A DNA stretch of 52,690 nucleotides from Candidatus Epulonipiscium sp. Its GTDB lineage: Bacteria; Bacillota; Clostridia; Lachnospirales; JAAYNZ01. Within the stretch, counting starts at the first letter, position 1. Each line of letters opens with the position of its first letter. Positions 30,163 to 38,195 of the stretch are shown piece after piece. The stretch spans positions 1 to 52,690 of the forward strand of contig JAAYNZ010000141.1 in the NCBI GenBank assembly GCA_012520595.1. Reading direction: 5' to 3'. A program made the position numbers and the translations under genes. A model generated the notes under the pieces. The model worked only from the letters and a program-made list of their open reading frames with translations, did no database searches and had not been told where the DNA came from.

Positions 30163-31012
30163 ACGAACGGTATGTTTGACGATATTGTAAGGGCGTATTT
30201 TTAGCAATGGCCTTAAAGATACGTCCAAAATGGGACACATTGTTAAATCCTACCATATGAGCAATTTGAATCACTTGCTCATCAGTTTCACGAAGAAGTC
30301 GTTGGGCTTCTCGAATTCGAACACTATTTAGATATTCAACAAAAGTAAATCCAGTCACTTGTTTAAAGGAACGACTAAGATAATACTGACTGATAAAAAA
30401 GTGAGTAGAAATATATTCCAAGCTTAGAGGTTTCATATAATGAGTATTTATATACTGAACAATATCTGAAATTTTTTCATGCATGGGGCTTAGATGAGGT
30501 TTTGAGGTGTCTACAATGGCATTTTCACAATAGCGAGCTAGATAAATTAAAACTTGAGTAAAAAGACATTGAATGGCTGCTTCAAAACCAATGGAACGAT
30601 GATGCACTTCATCAAGTATTTTATCAAATATTTTTTCTAAGTACTGTTTTTGGGTAGGGGAAAAAGTAAAAGCACCACATTTTTTGTCATACAAAAGCTG
30701 TAGTATTTCTTCCATTAGATTAGGTTGGGGAAAAAAACTTTTTTTAAAATTAAAAAGCAGCCTTTGGTGATCTGGAGGCCCTCCATCGGTAGTTTTATGA
30801 AGAGCATAAGGTTTGATAAGAATTAAATTTCCTTGACTGATTTCTAAAGTTCGGCCTTCAATAAAATAATGTCGTTTGCCCGAGATCAGATAGTAAAGCT
30901 CATAGGTATCATGAAAGTGGTAGGAGGGCATGGTAAAATAACCTCCTACCTCCCTAAGGGATAGAGAAAAAGAATGAGTTTGGTTGGAATAGTCACAATT
31001 TGTAAGGTTCAT
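30155..31012 (-). CDS. AraC-family regulator with cupin sensor domain
   Basis: This protein of about 285 residues has an N-terminal cupin that should bind a sugar ligand (SYHFHDTYELYYLISGKRHYFI) and a C-terminal double helix-turn-helix (LSLEYISTHFFISQYYLSRSFKQ ... VIQIAHMVGFNNVSHFGRIFK). The start at 31012 is the best placed: AGGAG lies 11 bases upstream on the minus strand. ATG 31033 and TTG 31069 are possible but lack a ribosome site. It is divergent from the GH28 gene and its leader holds the repeated regulatory motif described at 31039-31088. It probably controls pectin or galacturonate genes and its own expression (inference). Confidence 0.85.
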   Translation of the reverse strand: MNLTNCDYSNQTHSFSLSLREVGGYFTMPSYHFHDTYELYYLISGKRHYFIEGRTLEISQGNLILIKPYALHKTTDGGPPDHQRLLFNFKKSFFPQPNLMEEILQLLYDKKCGAFTFSPTQKQYLEKIFDKILDEVHHRSIGFEAAIQCLFTQVLIYLARYCENAIVDTSKPHLSPMHEKISDIVQYINTHYMKPLSLEYISTHFFISQYYLSRSFKQVTGFTFVEYLNSVRIREAQRLLRETDEQVIQIAHMVGFNNVSHFGRIFKAIAKNTPLQYRQTYRSFT

Positions 31013-31038
31013 ATGGATTACAACTCCTAGCATTTCTA

Positions 31039-31088
31039 ACTTTTTTGTGTTATGCCTATGGATTTTCAATTATGAGCATGGATATTGA
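31039..31088. promoter_or_regulatory. Third copy (core only) of the repeated regulatory motif, araC/GH28 intergenic
   Basis: The plus strand reads ACTT, a T-rich stretch, GTTATG, then GGATTTTCAATTATGAG (31060-31076) and CATGGATAT. The same order occurs at 32667-32710 and 50191-50236. TATGGAT (31057-31063) and CATGGAT (31077-31083) form direct repeats two helical turns apart, as is usual for AraC-type sites. Confidence 0.5.
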
Positions 31089-31095
31089 TATCTCT

Positions 31096-31123
31096 AGTAT
31101 AACAAAAAAAATAAATAAAGCAA
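31096..31123 (-). promoter_or_regulatory. Probable promoter of the cupin-AraC gene
   Basis: On the minus strand TTGCTT (31123-31118), a 16-base spacer and TATACT (31101-31096). Transcription would start near 31089 and run straight into the repeated motif, a position suited to autorepression. Confidence 0.5.
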
Positions 31124-31134
31124 AATATGCATGG

Positions 31135-31163
31135 TTTTCTCAATAAGAGGCAAAAAATATGAT
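31135..31163 (+). promoter_or_regulatory. Weak candidate promoter for the GH28 gene
   Basis: TTTTCT (31135-31140), a 17-base spacer and TATGAT (31158-31163). TATACT at 31185-31190 is an alternative -10. Both have poor -35 boxes, which would fit an activator-dependent promoter. Confidence 0.3.
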
Positions 31164-31228
31164 GAATTTAACAAGAAAATTCCTTATACTGAAACCAAAG
31201 AAGAGTTTTTGAAGGAGGAAGGCGTATA

Positions 31229-32530
31229 ATGAAACAAGAAGCATGGTATTCCATTGAAGATTTTGGAGCCGTAGGTGATGGAAAGACCTTATGTACGGAT
31301 GCTTTTGCTGCAGCCATGGCCAAGTGTGAAGAACAAGGGGGAGGAACCGTATATGTTCCTGCGGGGAAATTTTTTACAGGCCCTATTCATTTAACAAGTA
31401 ACTTAACGTTATATATTGATGCAGGAGCAACGGTTGTTTTTACACAAGATCTCAAGGAATATCCTGTGATCGATACTTTTTGGGAAGGAGCCGATTGTAA
31501 GGCGTATTCTCCTCAAATCTATGGGAAAAACCTTAAGAATGTAGCCATTGTAGGAAGAGGAAAGTTTGATGGACAAGGTGATTTTTGGTGGAAAAACTTT
31601 AGAGCAAAGACCCTTAACTACGTTCGTCCGCGAATGGTTAGCTTTGAAAATTGCCAAGATATTTTAATCGAAGGGATTCAATTGGTGAATTCACCTAGCT
31701 GGACCGTACATCCTCTTTTTTCAGAAAGCGTTACAGTGGATAAAATAACCATTCGAAATCCTTATGATTCACCCAATACAGATGGAATCAATCCAGAATC
31801 CTGTAAAAATGTTCGCATTTCTAATTGTCATATTGATGTAGGTGATGATTGCATTGCCATTAAAGCAGGAACAGAAGATTGTTCCATACAGGTTCCTTGT
31901 GAAAACATTGTGATTACCAACTGTACCATGGTACATGGACATGGTGGTGTTGTTATTGGGAGTGAAATGAGTAGTGGCATTCGTAATATAACCATTAGCA
32001 ACTGTGTTTTTGAAGGAACTGATCGAGGAATTCGTTTGAAAACAAGGCGAGGCAGAGGAGGCGTTGTAGAAGATATACGAGTGACAAATATTATTATGAA
32101 AAAAGTATTTTGTCCCTTTGTCTTGAACCTATATTATTTCTGCGGTAAAGGTGGAAAAGATAAATTTGTTTGGGATAAAAATCCTTATCCTGTTACCAAA
32201 GCAACGCCAGCTTTTAGAAGAATCTATTTTAGCAATATTACAGCATTGGATGTGCAAGCAGCTGCAGGATTTATTTATGGACTTCCTGAAATGCCCATAG
32301 AAGATATTGGATTCGAAAACATTAGTATTTATATGGATCCTAATGGGAAAGAAGCCCATCCAGCTATGATGAGCCATTTAGAACCTATGAAACAACAAGG
32401 CTTTTTCTGTACCCATGGAAATCGAATTTTCTTTGATCGGGTAGATATCCATGGTCATACAGGAGAGGCATTTCACATCGAACAGTCAGAGGATGTTGAA
32501 TTTTCCAACTGTCATCATCAAAGGTTATAA
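31229..32530 (+). CDS. GH28 polygalacturonase
   Basis: This 433-residue right-handed beta-helix enzyme hydrolyses alpha-1,4-galacturonan. All four family motifs are present: NTDG with D185, GDDC with D206-D207, GHGG with H238, and RLKT. These are the catalytic Asp trio, the His and the subsite +1 Arg/Lys. There is no signal peptide, so it is expected to be cytoplasmic and may act as an exo-enzyme on imported oligogalacturonides, releasing galacturonate for the uxaBA genes downstream. GAAGGAGGAAGG precedes the ATG. It is followed by a long hairpin at 32539-32583. Confidence 0.94.
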   Translation: MKQEAWYSIEDFGAVGDGKTLCTDAFAAAMAKCEEQGGGTVYVPAGKFFTGPIHLTSNLTLYIDAGATVVFTQDLKEYPVIDTFWEGADCKAYSPQIYGKNLKNVAIVGRGKFDGQGDFWWKNFRAKTLNYVRPRMVSFENCQDILIEGIQLVNSPSWTVHPLFSESVTVDKITIRNPYDSPNTDGINPESCKNVRISNCHIDVGDDCIAIKAGTEDCSIQVPCENIVITNCTMVHGHGGVVIGSEMSSGIRNITISNCVFEGTDRGIRLKTRRGRGGVVEDIRVTNIIMKKVFCPFVLNLYYFCGKGGKDKFVWDKNPYPVTKATPAFRRIYFSNITALDVQAAAGFIYGLPEMPIEDIGFENISIYMDPNGKEAHPAMMSHLEPMKQQGFFCTHGNRIFFDRVDIHGHTGEAFHIEQSEDVEFSNCHHQRL

Positions 32531-32538
32531 AAAAGGCT

Positions 32539-32583
32539 AAGTGATTCATTGGGTTGTAAAGAACAAAACCCAATGAATCACTT
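32539..32583. terminator. Perfect 17-bp hairpin after the GH28 gene; T-run only on the minus strand
   Basis: AAGTGATTCATTGGGTT (32539-32555) pairs perfectly with AACCCAATGAATCACTT (32567-32583). On the plus strand it is followed by AAGAAGT, not T residues. On the minus strand it is followed by AGCC and a T-run. It may stop transcription weakly forwards and strongly backwards. Confidence 0.55.
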
Positions 32584-32586
32584 AAG

Positions 32587-32712
32587 AAGTAGCATATCGA
32601 GTTGTATATACGTTTTTTATTTAAAGCAACCAAGGTACAAAAATTATGTATACGCCGATATTATGTACTTGCTTAGTAATGCGTATTTTCAATTATGAGG
32701 GTGTCTATACAA
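32587..32712 (+). promoter_or_regulatory. Duplicated upstream module, copy A (before uxaB)
   Basis: This is a roughly 125-base non-coding block homologous to 50089-50236. Matching segments in order are AAGTWGCATAT/GAGT/GTATAT, TTTTTTATTT, AAGYAAC, ACAAAAAT, GTAATG and CGTATTTTCAATKATGA. It ends about 30 bases before the -35 box of the uxaB promoter, so it is probably a DNA-binding region and not part of the mRNA leader. Confidence 0.6.
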
Positions 32713-32739
32713 GTATTTAAAGATAAGTATAAATTAGGA

Positions 32740-32769
32740 TTGATTATGAATGGGGTGGTATGATATAAT
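32740..32769 (+). promoter_or_regulatory. Promoter of uxaB-uxaA
   Basis: TTGATT (32740-32745), an 18-base spacer and an extended TATAAT (TGATATAAT; -10 at 32764-32769). The lacI operon promoter has the same TTGATT and TATAAT. Confidence 0.65.
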
Positions 32770-32796
32770 AAAAATAAATAGGGTTCTTTATTAAAA

Positions 32797-32814
32797 AATG
32801 CACACGTTAACATT
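32797..32814 (+). promoter_or_regulatory. Candidate cre (CcpA) site in the uxaB leader
   Basis: ATGCACACGTTAACAT (32798-32813) fits the cre consensus WTGNAANCGNWNNCAW with one mismatch. It lies about 20-35 bases after the expected transcription start, where a bound CcpA would block elongation. Confidence 0.5.
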
Positions 32815-32858
32815 TTGATTTCTGTTTCTATTTCAAGATGGGAAAAGGAGGATATGAA

Positions 32859-34307
32859 ATGAGATTAAATCAACAATCCTATGGTGGTTACAAAAGGTAT
32901 CCAGAGAAGATTATTCAATTTGGAGAAGGAAATTTTTTACGAGCTTTTGTAGACTGGATTATTCATGAAATGAATCAAAAGGTAGGTTTTGAAGGTAGTG
33001 CTGTTGTGGTTCAGCCTTTAAAAGAGGGACTGATTGATGTACTGAATGAACAGGATGGGTTATATACCCTTTATCTAAATGGAATTCAAAATGGAGAAGT
33101 TCGTAGTGATCACCAAGTCATTAATAGTATTAGTAGAGGAGTTAACCCATATACTCATTATGAAGATTATTTGGCTTTGGCTGAAAACCCAGATATGCGT
33201 TTTATTATTTCCAATACAACAGAAGCAGGTATTGCCTTTGATGAAAATGATACTTTAGAGGGAATGGTTCAAAATAGTTTTCCAGGAAAACTAACGGCTT
33301 TATTGTATCGAAGGTATCAATTTTTTAAAGGGGATAAAGAAAAAGGTTTTATCCTAATACCTTGTGAATTAATTGATCGAAATGGAGAAGAGTTAAAAGC
33401 AACCATATTCCGTTATATTGATCATTGGAATCTAGAAGAAGAATTTGCTACTTGGATCCAAGAGGCAAATGTATTTTGCAATACCTTAGTGGATCGCATT
33501 GTTCCAGGATACCCCAAAGATAAAATAACTCAAATTTATGAAGAGTTAGGATATGAAGATAAATTAGTCGTAGAAGGAGAACAATTTCATTTGTGGGTAA
33601 TCGAAGGACCCAATTGGGTGCAAAAAGAATTTCCAGCTAATGAAGCAGGACTTAATGTTCTCTTTGTAGATGATATGACTCCTTACCGTATTAGAAAAGT
33701 TCGAATTTTAAATGGGGCTCATACGAGCATGGTACCAGTGGCTTATTTGTATGGATTAGATACTGTGCGGGAAACCGTAGAACACCCTGTATTAGGCCAA
33801 TTTGTAAAAGACGTTATTTTTGAAGAAATTATTCCAACTTTAGAATTATCCCAGGAAGCATTAGAGAAATTTGCGAATGACGTATTGGATCGTTTTCGTA
33901 ATCCTTTTATTAAACACTTTTTACTGAGTATTTCTTTAAATTCGATGTCTAAATATGAAACAAGAGTCTTACCTACCCTTTTAGAATATCGTCAACGAAA
34001 AGATCAATTACCCAAAAAATTAGTTTTTGCTTTAGCTGCTATGATTGCTTTTTATAAAGGAGAACGTAATGGAGAAGTAATCCCAGTAAAAGATAGTGAA
34101 GATATTATTCAATTGTACAAAGAGGCATGGTCCTTAGCAGATGGAAGTGTAGAAGCCCTAGAAAAAGTAGTACGCAAGATTCTAGCTTATGAAGCAAATT
34201 GGAAAATAGACCTTACGACCCTTCCAGGCTTAGTTGAAGAAGTAACAAAATATTTGGTTCTGATTGAGAAAAAAGGAATACAACAAGCTGTGACGGAGGT
34301 GATGTAG
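32859..34307 (+). CDS. uxaB: Tagaturonate reductase (altronate oxidoreductase)
   Basis: This NAD-dependent enzyme of the mannitol dehydrogenase superfamily interconverts D-tagaturonate and D-altronate in galacturonate catabolism. The 482-residue length matches UxaB (about 483), and the N-terminal block [18 protein letters not shown] is the family's nucleotide-binding start. [20 protein letters not shown] is the conserved catalytic stretch containing the Lys-x-x-x-x-Asn-x-x-His pattern. The ATG at 32859 has AAAGGAGG 8 bases upstream; the ATG at 32838 precedes that ribosome site. Its stop abuts the start of uxaA, showing tight translational coupling. Confidence 0.94.
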   Translation: MRLNQQSYGGYKRYPEKIIQFGEGNFLRAFVDWIIHEMNQKVGFEGSAVVVQPLKEGLIDVLNEQDGLYTLYLNGIQNGEVRSDHQVINSISRGVNPYTHYEDYLALAENPDMRFIISNTTEAGIAFDENDTLEGMVQNSFPGKLTALLYRRYQFFKGDKEKGFILIPCELIDRNGEELKATIFRYIDHWNLEEEFATWIQEANVFCNTLVDRIVPGYPKDKITQIYEELGYEDKLVVEGEQFHLWVIEGPNWVQKEFPANEAGLNVLFVDDMTPYRIRKVRILNGAHTSMVPVAYLYGLDTVRETVEHPVLGQFVKDVIFEEIIPTLELSQEALEKFANDVLDRFRNPFIKHFLLSISLNSMSKYETRVLPTLLEYRQRKDQLPKKLVFALAAMIAFYKGERNGEVIPVKDSEDIIQLYKEAWSLADGSVEALEKVVRKILAYEANWKIDLTTLPGLVEEVTKYLVLIEKKGIQQAVTEVM

Positions 34308-35798
34308 ATGAAAGAATGGATTCATATTCATTCTCGGGATAATGTTATTATTGCATTGCGAGATCTTACAATTGGAACAGAACTTTGCATTGATGAGCAT
34401 AAGAAGTTAGTTCTTGTATCTGATGTAAAAAAAGGACATAAGATTGCTTTGCAGCCTATTAAAAAAGGAGAAGACATTATTAAATATGGTTTTCCACTAG
34501 GACATGCAACAGAAGATATTGCAACAGGAGAGCATGTACACACCCATAATGTTAAAACAAATTTAGAGGGAATACAGGAGTATAGTTTTGCTCAAAAATT
34601 ATATGAACTTACCCATAAAAAACGTAATTTAACCTTTCGGGGATATCGAAGATCTAATGGAGACGTAGGGATTCGAAATGAGCTATGGATTGTGCCAACA
34701 GTAGGTTGTGTAAATGGTATGGCAGATCGTATCATTGAAATTTTTAAACAAGAGATAGGAGCAGAAGATATTGATACTGTTACTGTTTTCAAACACAATT
34801 ATGGATGTTCTCAATTAGGAGATGACCACGAAAATACAAAAACGATTTTAGGGAATATAGTTAAACACCCCAATGCAGGAGGAGTCCTTGTTTTCGGATT
34901 GGGATGTGAAAATAATGTTTTAGCTGATTTTCGAGAATCCTTAGGACAATATAATCCTAAACGAGTGAAGTTTTTAGAGGCACAAACGGTAGAAGATGAG
35001 ATAGAAGCAGGAGTAGAATTGCTGAAAGAACTGTATGAAGAAATGAAAAAGGATCAGCGAGAAGAAATACCTATTTCTGAGTTAAAAATAGGTTTAAAGT
35101 GCGGAGGATCCGATGGATTTTCAGGAATTACGGCCAATCCACTTTTAGGCACTTTTTCAGATTTTTTGATCGCTCAAGGAGGTACTACGGTTCTTACAGA
35201 AGTGCCAGAAATGTTTGGGGCAGAAACCATTTTAATGGAAAGAGCACAAGATGAAGAGGTTTTTCAGAACATTGTATCCTTGATTAATGATTTTAAGGCT
35301 TATTTTGTATCTCATAACCAACCCATTTATGAAAATCCTTCTCCTGGAAACAAAGCAGGAGGAATTACTACATTAGAAGAAAAGTCCTTAGGGTGTATTC
35401 AAAAGGGTGGGGTAGGTACCATTGTAGATGTTTTAAAATATGGTGAAATTCTTCGAAAACCTGGATTAAATCTTTTAAATTCTCCAGGGAATGATTTGGT
35501 TTCTTCCACCGCATTAGGAGCTTCTGGGTGTCATATGGTTTTATTTACCACTGGAAGAGGAACACCTTTTGGTAGCTTTGTTCCGACTATGAAAATTGCT
35601 ACGAATACAGCATTATATGAAAAAAAACCTCATTGGATGGACTTTAATGCAGGGAGTCTAGTACAAGATCATTCTATGGAAGAAGTGTTAGAACAATTTA
35701 TTTCTTATGTTCTTCGCATAGCCAGTGGGGAACAGGTAAATAATGAAAAAAATGGGTTTCGTGAAATGGCTATTTTTAAAACAGGAGTTACATTATAG
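34308..35798 (+). CDS. uxaA: Altronate dehydratase
   Basis: UxaA converts D-altronate to 2-keto-3-deoxygluconate. The 496-residue protein has an N-terminal SAF domain (about residues 1-95) and the catalytic UxaA/GarD region with conserved blocks (RRSNGDVGIRNELWIVPTVGC, FKHNYGCSQLGDDH, KCGGSDGFSGITANP). The conserved Cys and His residues suit metal binding. ATG follows the uxaB stop directly, with GGAGGTGA in the uxaB end as ribosome site. UxaC, KdgK and KdgA, needed before and after these two steps, are not in the window. Confidence 0.95.
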   Translation: MKEWIHIHSRDNVIIALRDLTIGTELCIDEHKKLVLVSDVKKGHKIALQPIKKGEDIIKYGFPLGHATEDIATGEHVHTHNVKTNLEGIQEYSFAQKLYELTHKKRNLTFRGYRRSNGDVGIRNELWIVPTVGCVNGMADRIIEIFKQEIGAEDIDTVTVFKHNYGCSQLGDDHENTKTILGNIVKHPNAGGVLVFGLGCENNVLADFRESLGQYNPKRVKFLEAQTVEDEIEAGVELLKELYEEMKKDQREEIPISELKIGLKCGGSDGFSGITANPLLGTFSDFLIAQGGTTVLTEVPEMFGAETILMERAQDEEVFQNIVSLINDFKAYFVSHNQPIYENPSPGNKAGGITTLEEKSLGCIQKGGVGTIVDVLKYGEILRKPGLNLLNSPGNDLVSSTALGASGCHMVLFTTGRGTPFGSFVPTMKIATNTALYEKKPHWMDFNAGSLVQDHSMEEVLEQFISYVLRIASGEQVNNEKNGFREMAIFKTGVTL

Positions 35799-35815
35799 AT
35801 AAAAAGTTTACATGT

Positions 35816-35861
35816 AAAAAAGCCTACAAAGATAGATAATATCTATTTTTGTAGGCTTTTT
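35816..35861. terminator. Bidirectional terminator between uxaA and the convergent namZ-like gene
   Basis: AAAAAGCCTACAAA plus ATAGAT pairs with ATCTAT plus TTTGTAGGCTTTTT across 35816-35861. There are T-runs in both directions, serving the two convergent genes. Confidence 0.92.
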
Positions 35862-35883
35862 CTTATGGTTCGATTCATGTGTA

Positions 35884-37038
35884 TTAACAATATAAATGGT
35901 ACTTGGTTTTTTGTTTTTTGAATTGTAAACCTTCTTTTTCATATCGTTCCAACAACTCTTCTAAGGAATAGGTTTTTTCTCGAATGTAACAGTCACCAGT
36001 AGAATAATCAATTTTATGTTTTTGATCATCAGAAACCGGAGGTAAAAATGTAAAGTTGTCTTTGTACAAATCCATGATGGTATACATAAGAGTCAGGGCT
36101 GTTTTTACAGGTTTGTATTGTTTACGATTTGTAATATGTATTTGAACACCGTTACAAAGTTCATTTTTATATTTATAGAAAGTAGGAGTAAAGTAAGCAG
36201 GACGGAAATAGGCACCGGGTAATGCTTTCTGATTCATCACTGTGCTTAATTCTAATGCATTGATCCAAGGAGCTCCAATGAGTTCAAAAGGTTGGGTAGT
36301 ACCTCGTCCTTCTGATACATTGGTTCCAGAAAACATACAGGTTCCAGGGTAAACAATGGCAGATTGTAGGGTTGGTAAATTAGGAGAAGGAGCTACCCAA
36401 GGAAGTCCTGTATCATCATAATACATGGAGCGGTCCCAGTTTTTTAAAGGAATGACATGGAGGTCACAGTGAATATGAAATTCTGTATTAAAAAATTGAG
36501 CAATTTCCCCAATGGTTAAACCGTGACGTTGAGGAATAGGGTAGAGACCGATAAAAGATGAAAATGCAGGATTGAGCAGATTTCCTTCCACATCTGTTCC
36601 ATTTAAAGGATTAGGACGATCTAGCACAACGACATTTTTATTGTATTTGGCACAACTTTCCATGGCATAGGCTAAAGTATAAATATAGGTATAAAACCGA
36701 GCTCCTACATCTTGAATATCAAAAACCAGTGTATCGATATTTTGTAGTATTTCATAAGAAGGTTTTTTGTTTTCACCATACAAACTATAAACAGGTAGGT
36801 TTGTTTTTTCATCTATATAGGTATATACAACTTCTCCAGCTTGTATATTTCCACGAATTCCGTGTTCAGGAGCGTATAGGGCTACTAAATCAGTATGTTG
36901 ATATAAAATATCGATGGTGCTCTGAAATTGCTGATTAATACCTGTAGGATTGGTAATAAGACCTATTTTTTTATCTTTAAATAGATGTGGGTAGTTTAAA
37001 ATTTGATCAGCACCTGTTAAAACCTTTGAGGATATCAT
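35884..37038 (-). CDS. DUF1343 protein, NamZ-like exo-beta-N-acetylmuramidase (GH171)
   Basis: This 384-residue DUF1343 protein is related to B. subtilis NamZ (YbbC), which releases MurNAc from the ends of peptidoglycan glycans. Conserved blocks include LITNPTGIN, the catalytic-region LYAPEHGIRG, VFDIQDVGARFYTYI, LDRPNPLNG, and the C-terminal-half TNVSEGRGTTQPFE. No signal peptide or lipobox is visible, unlike secreted NamZ, so the location is unclear. GGAGAA precedes the ATG on the minus strand. It is monocistronic, ends at the bidirectional terminator, and is divergent from the patatin gene. Confidence 0.85.
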   Translation of the reverse strand: MISSKVLTGADQILNYPHLFKDKKIGLITNPTGINQQFQSTIDILYQHTDLVALYAPEHGIRGNIQAGEVVYTYIDEKTNLPVYSLYGENKKPSYEILQNIDTLVFDIQDVGARFYTYIYTLAYAMESCAKYNKNVVVLDRPNPLNGTDVEGNLLNPAFSSFIGLYPIPQRHGLTIGEIAQFFNTEFHIHCDLHVIPLKNWDRSMYYDDTGLPWVAPSPNLPTLQSAIVYPGTCMFSGTNVSEGRGTTQPFELIGAPWINALELSTVMNQKALPGAYFRPAYFTPTFYKYKNELCNGVQIHITNRKQYKPVKTALTLMYTIMDLYKDNFTFLPPVSDDQKHKIDYSTGDCYIREKTYSLEELLERYEKEGLQFKKQKTKYHLYC

Positions 37039-37247
37039 TGTATTTTCTCCTTTTCTATGATTTTATGAAAGATAAGAATATTATACCATATAGTAAAATT
37101 TTAATAGGAAAAAGTTAAAAAATTTGGATTTTTATATTTTCTAATGATATAATTATTTTTAAAGTAAATTCTTTTACAGTATGTATAATCAATATGAATA
37201 GGTTCATAAAACAAAGTCAAAGAAATCGTTTAATAAAGGGTGAGAGT

Positions 37248-38102
37248 ATGAAAGAGGTTGGATTGATTCTAGAAGGCGGAGGAATGAGAGGCGTATATAC
37301 CAGTGGGGTATTGGATTTTTTTATGGAAAAAGATCTATATTTCCCTTATGTAATTGGTGTTTCAGCAGGAGCCTGTAATGCTGTTTCTTATGTTTCAAAG
37401 CAAAAGGGCCGTAGTAAAAAAGCAACCATTGATTCCATTGAGGATCCTAAGTATATGAATTATCGAAATTTATTTGAATATGGTTCATTGCTTCATATGG
37501 ATATGATTTTTGATGAATTTCCGAACAAGACAATTCCTTTTGATTATGATACTTTTTTTGCTTCTGAACAAGAGTGTGTTATTGTAACGACTAATTGTAT
37601 TACAGGAAAAGGGGAATACTTTTATAAAGACGAGAGTAAAGATATTATGAAGATTTGTAGAGCTTCTAGTAGTTTACCTTTGCTCTCCCCCATTGTAGAA
37701 ATTAATGGAACCCCGATGTTAGATGGTGGGATTGCCGATTCCATTCCAATTCGAAAATCCATTGAGGATGGGAATCGGCATAATGTGTTGGTTTTAACAA
37801 GAGATCAAACCTATCGAAAAAAACCTCATAAAATAAAATGGATTATTGAAAAGACATATAGAGAATATCCTTATTTACAGGAAGCCATCTTTCAGCGCTA
37901 TGAAATGTATAATGATACTTTAGATTTTATTGAGAAAGAAGAAAAAGAAGGTAAGGCTTTTGTTATTCGCCCTGAGGAGCCAGTACAAATTCGAAGGATG
38001 GAAAAAGATGTACATCGTTTAACTGCTTTATACTGCCAAGGATATGAGGATGGAAAAAAGGTATACGATCAACTGATTCGTTGGTTATCCGTGGAAGGAT
38101 AA
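37248..38102 (+). CDS. Patatin-like phospholipase (YjjU/RssA-like)
   Basis: This 284-residue cytoplasmic serine acyl hydrolase has a Ser-Asp dyad. The oxyanion loop is LEGGGMRGVYTSGVLD near residue 8, the nucleophile elbow is GVSAGA, and the dyad Asp lies in LDGGIADSIP. The ATG at 37248 is preferred because AGGGTGAGAG lies just upstream and the family sequence starts there; the ATG at 37194 adds 18 residues without a ribosome site. The cellular role is unknown. Members act on phospholipids or lysophospholipids. Confidence 0.86.
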   Translation: MKEVGLILEGGGMRGVYTSGVLDFFMEKDLYFPYVIGVSAGACNAVSYVSKQKGRSKKATIDSIEDPKYMNYRNLFEYGSLLHMDMIFDEFPNKTIPFDYDTFFASEQECVIVTTNCITGKGEYFYKDESKDIMKICRASSSLPLLSPIVEINGTPMLDGGIADSIPIRKSIEDGNRHNVLVLTRDQTYRKKPHKIKWIIEKTYREYPYLQEAIFQRYEMYNDTLDFIEKEEKEGKAFVIRPEEPVQIRRMEKDVHRLTALYCQGYEDGKKVYDQLIRWLSVEG

Positions 38103-38126
38103 AGTTAAGAAATCGGCTGCATGAAG

Positions 38127-38155
38127 TTGTATCTCTCTTTCATATACTATATAAT
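38127..38155 (+). promoter_or_regulatory. Promoter of murB
   Basis: TTGTAT (38127-38132), a 17-base spacer and a perfect TATAAT (38150-38155), 40 bases before the murB start. Confidence 0.7.
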
Positions 38156-38195
38156 AAATACAAAGTTGTAATGGACAAAAAAGGAGTTGAAGTAG

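Noticed and set aside
32587-32712. A riboswitch or other leader RNA in the duplicated module
   Set aside because: The blocks end before the -35 boxes of good promoters, so the mapped transcript would not contain them. No T-box, c-di-GMP or other known riboswitch core was recognised.
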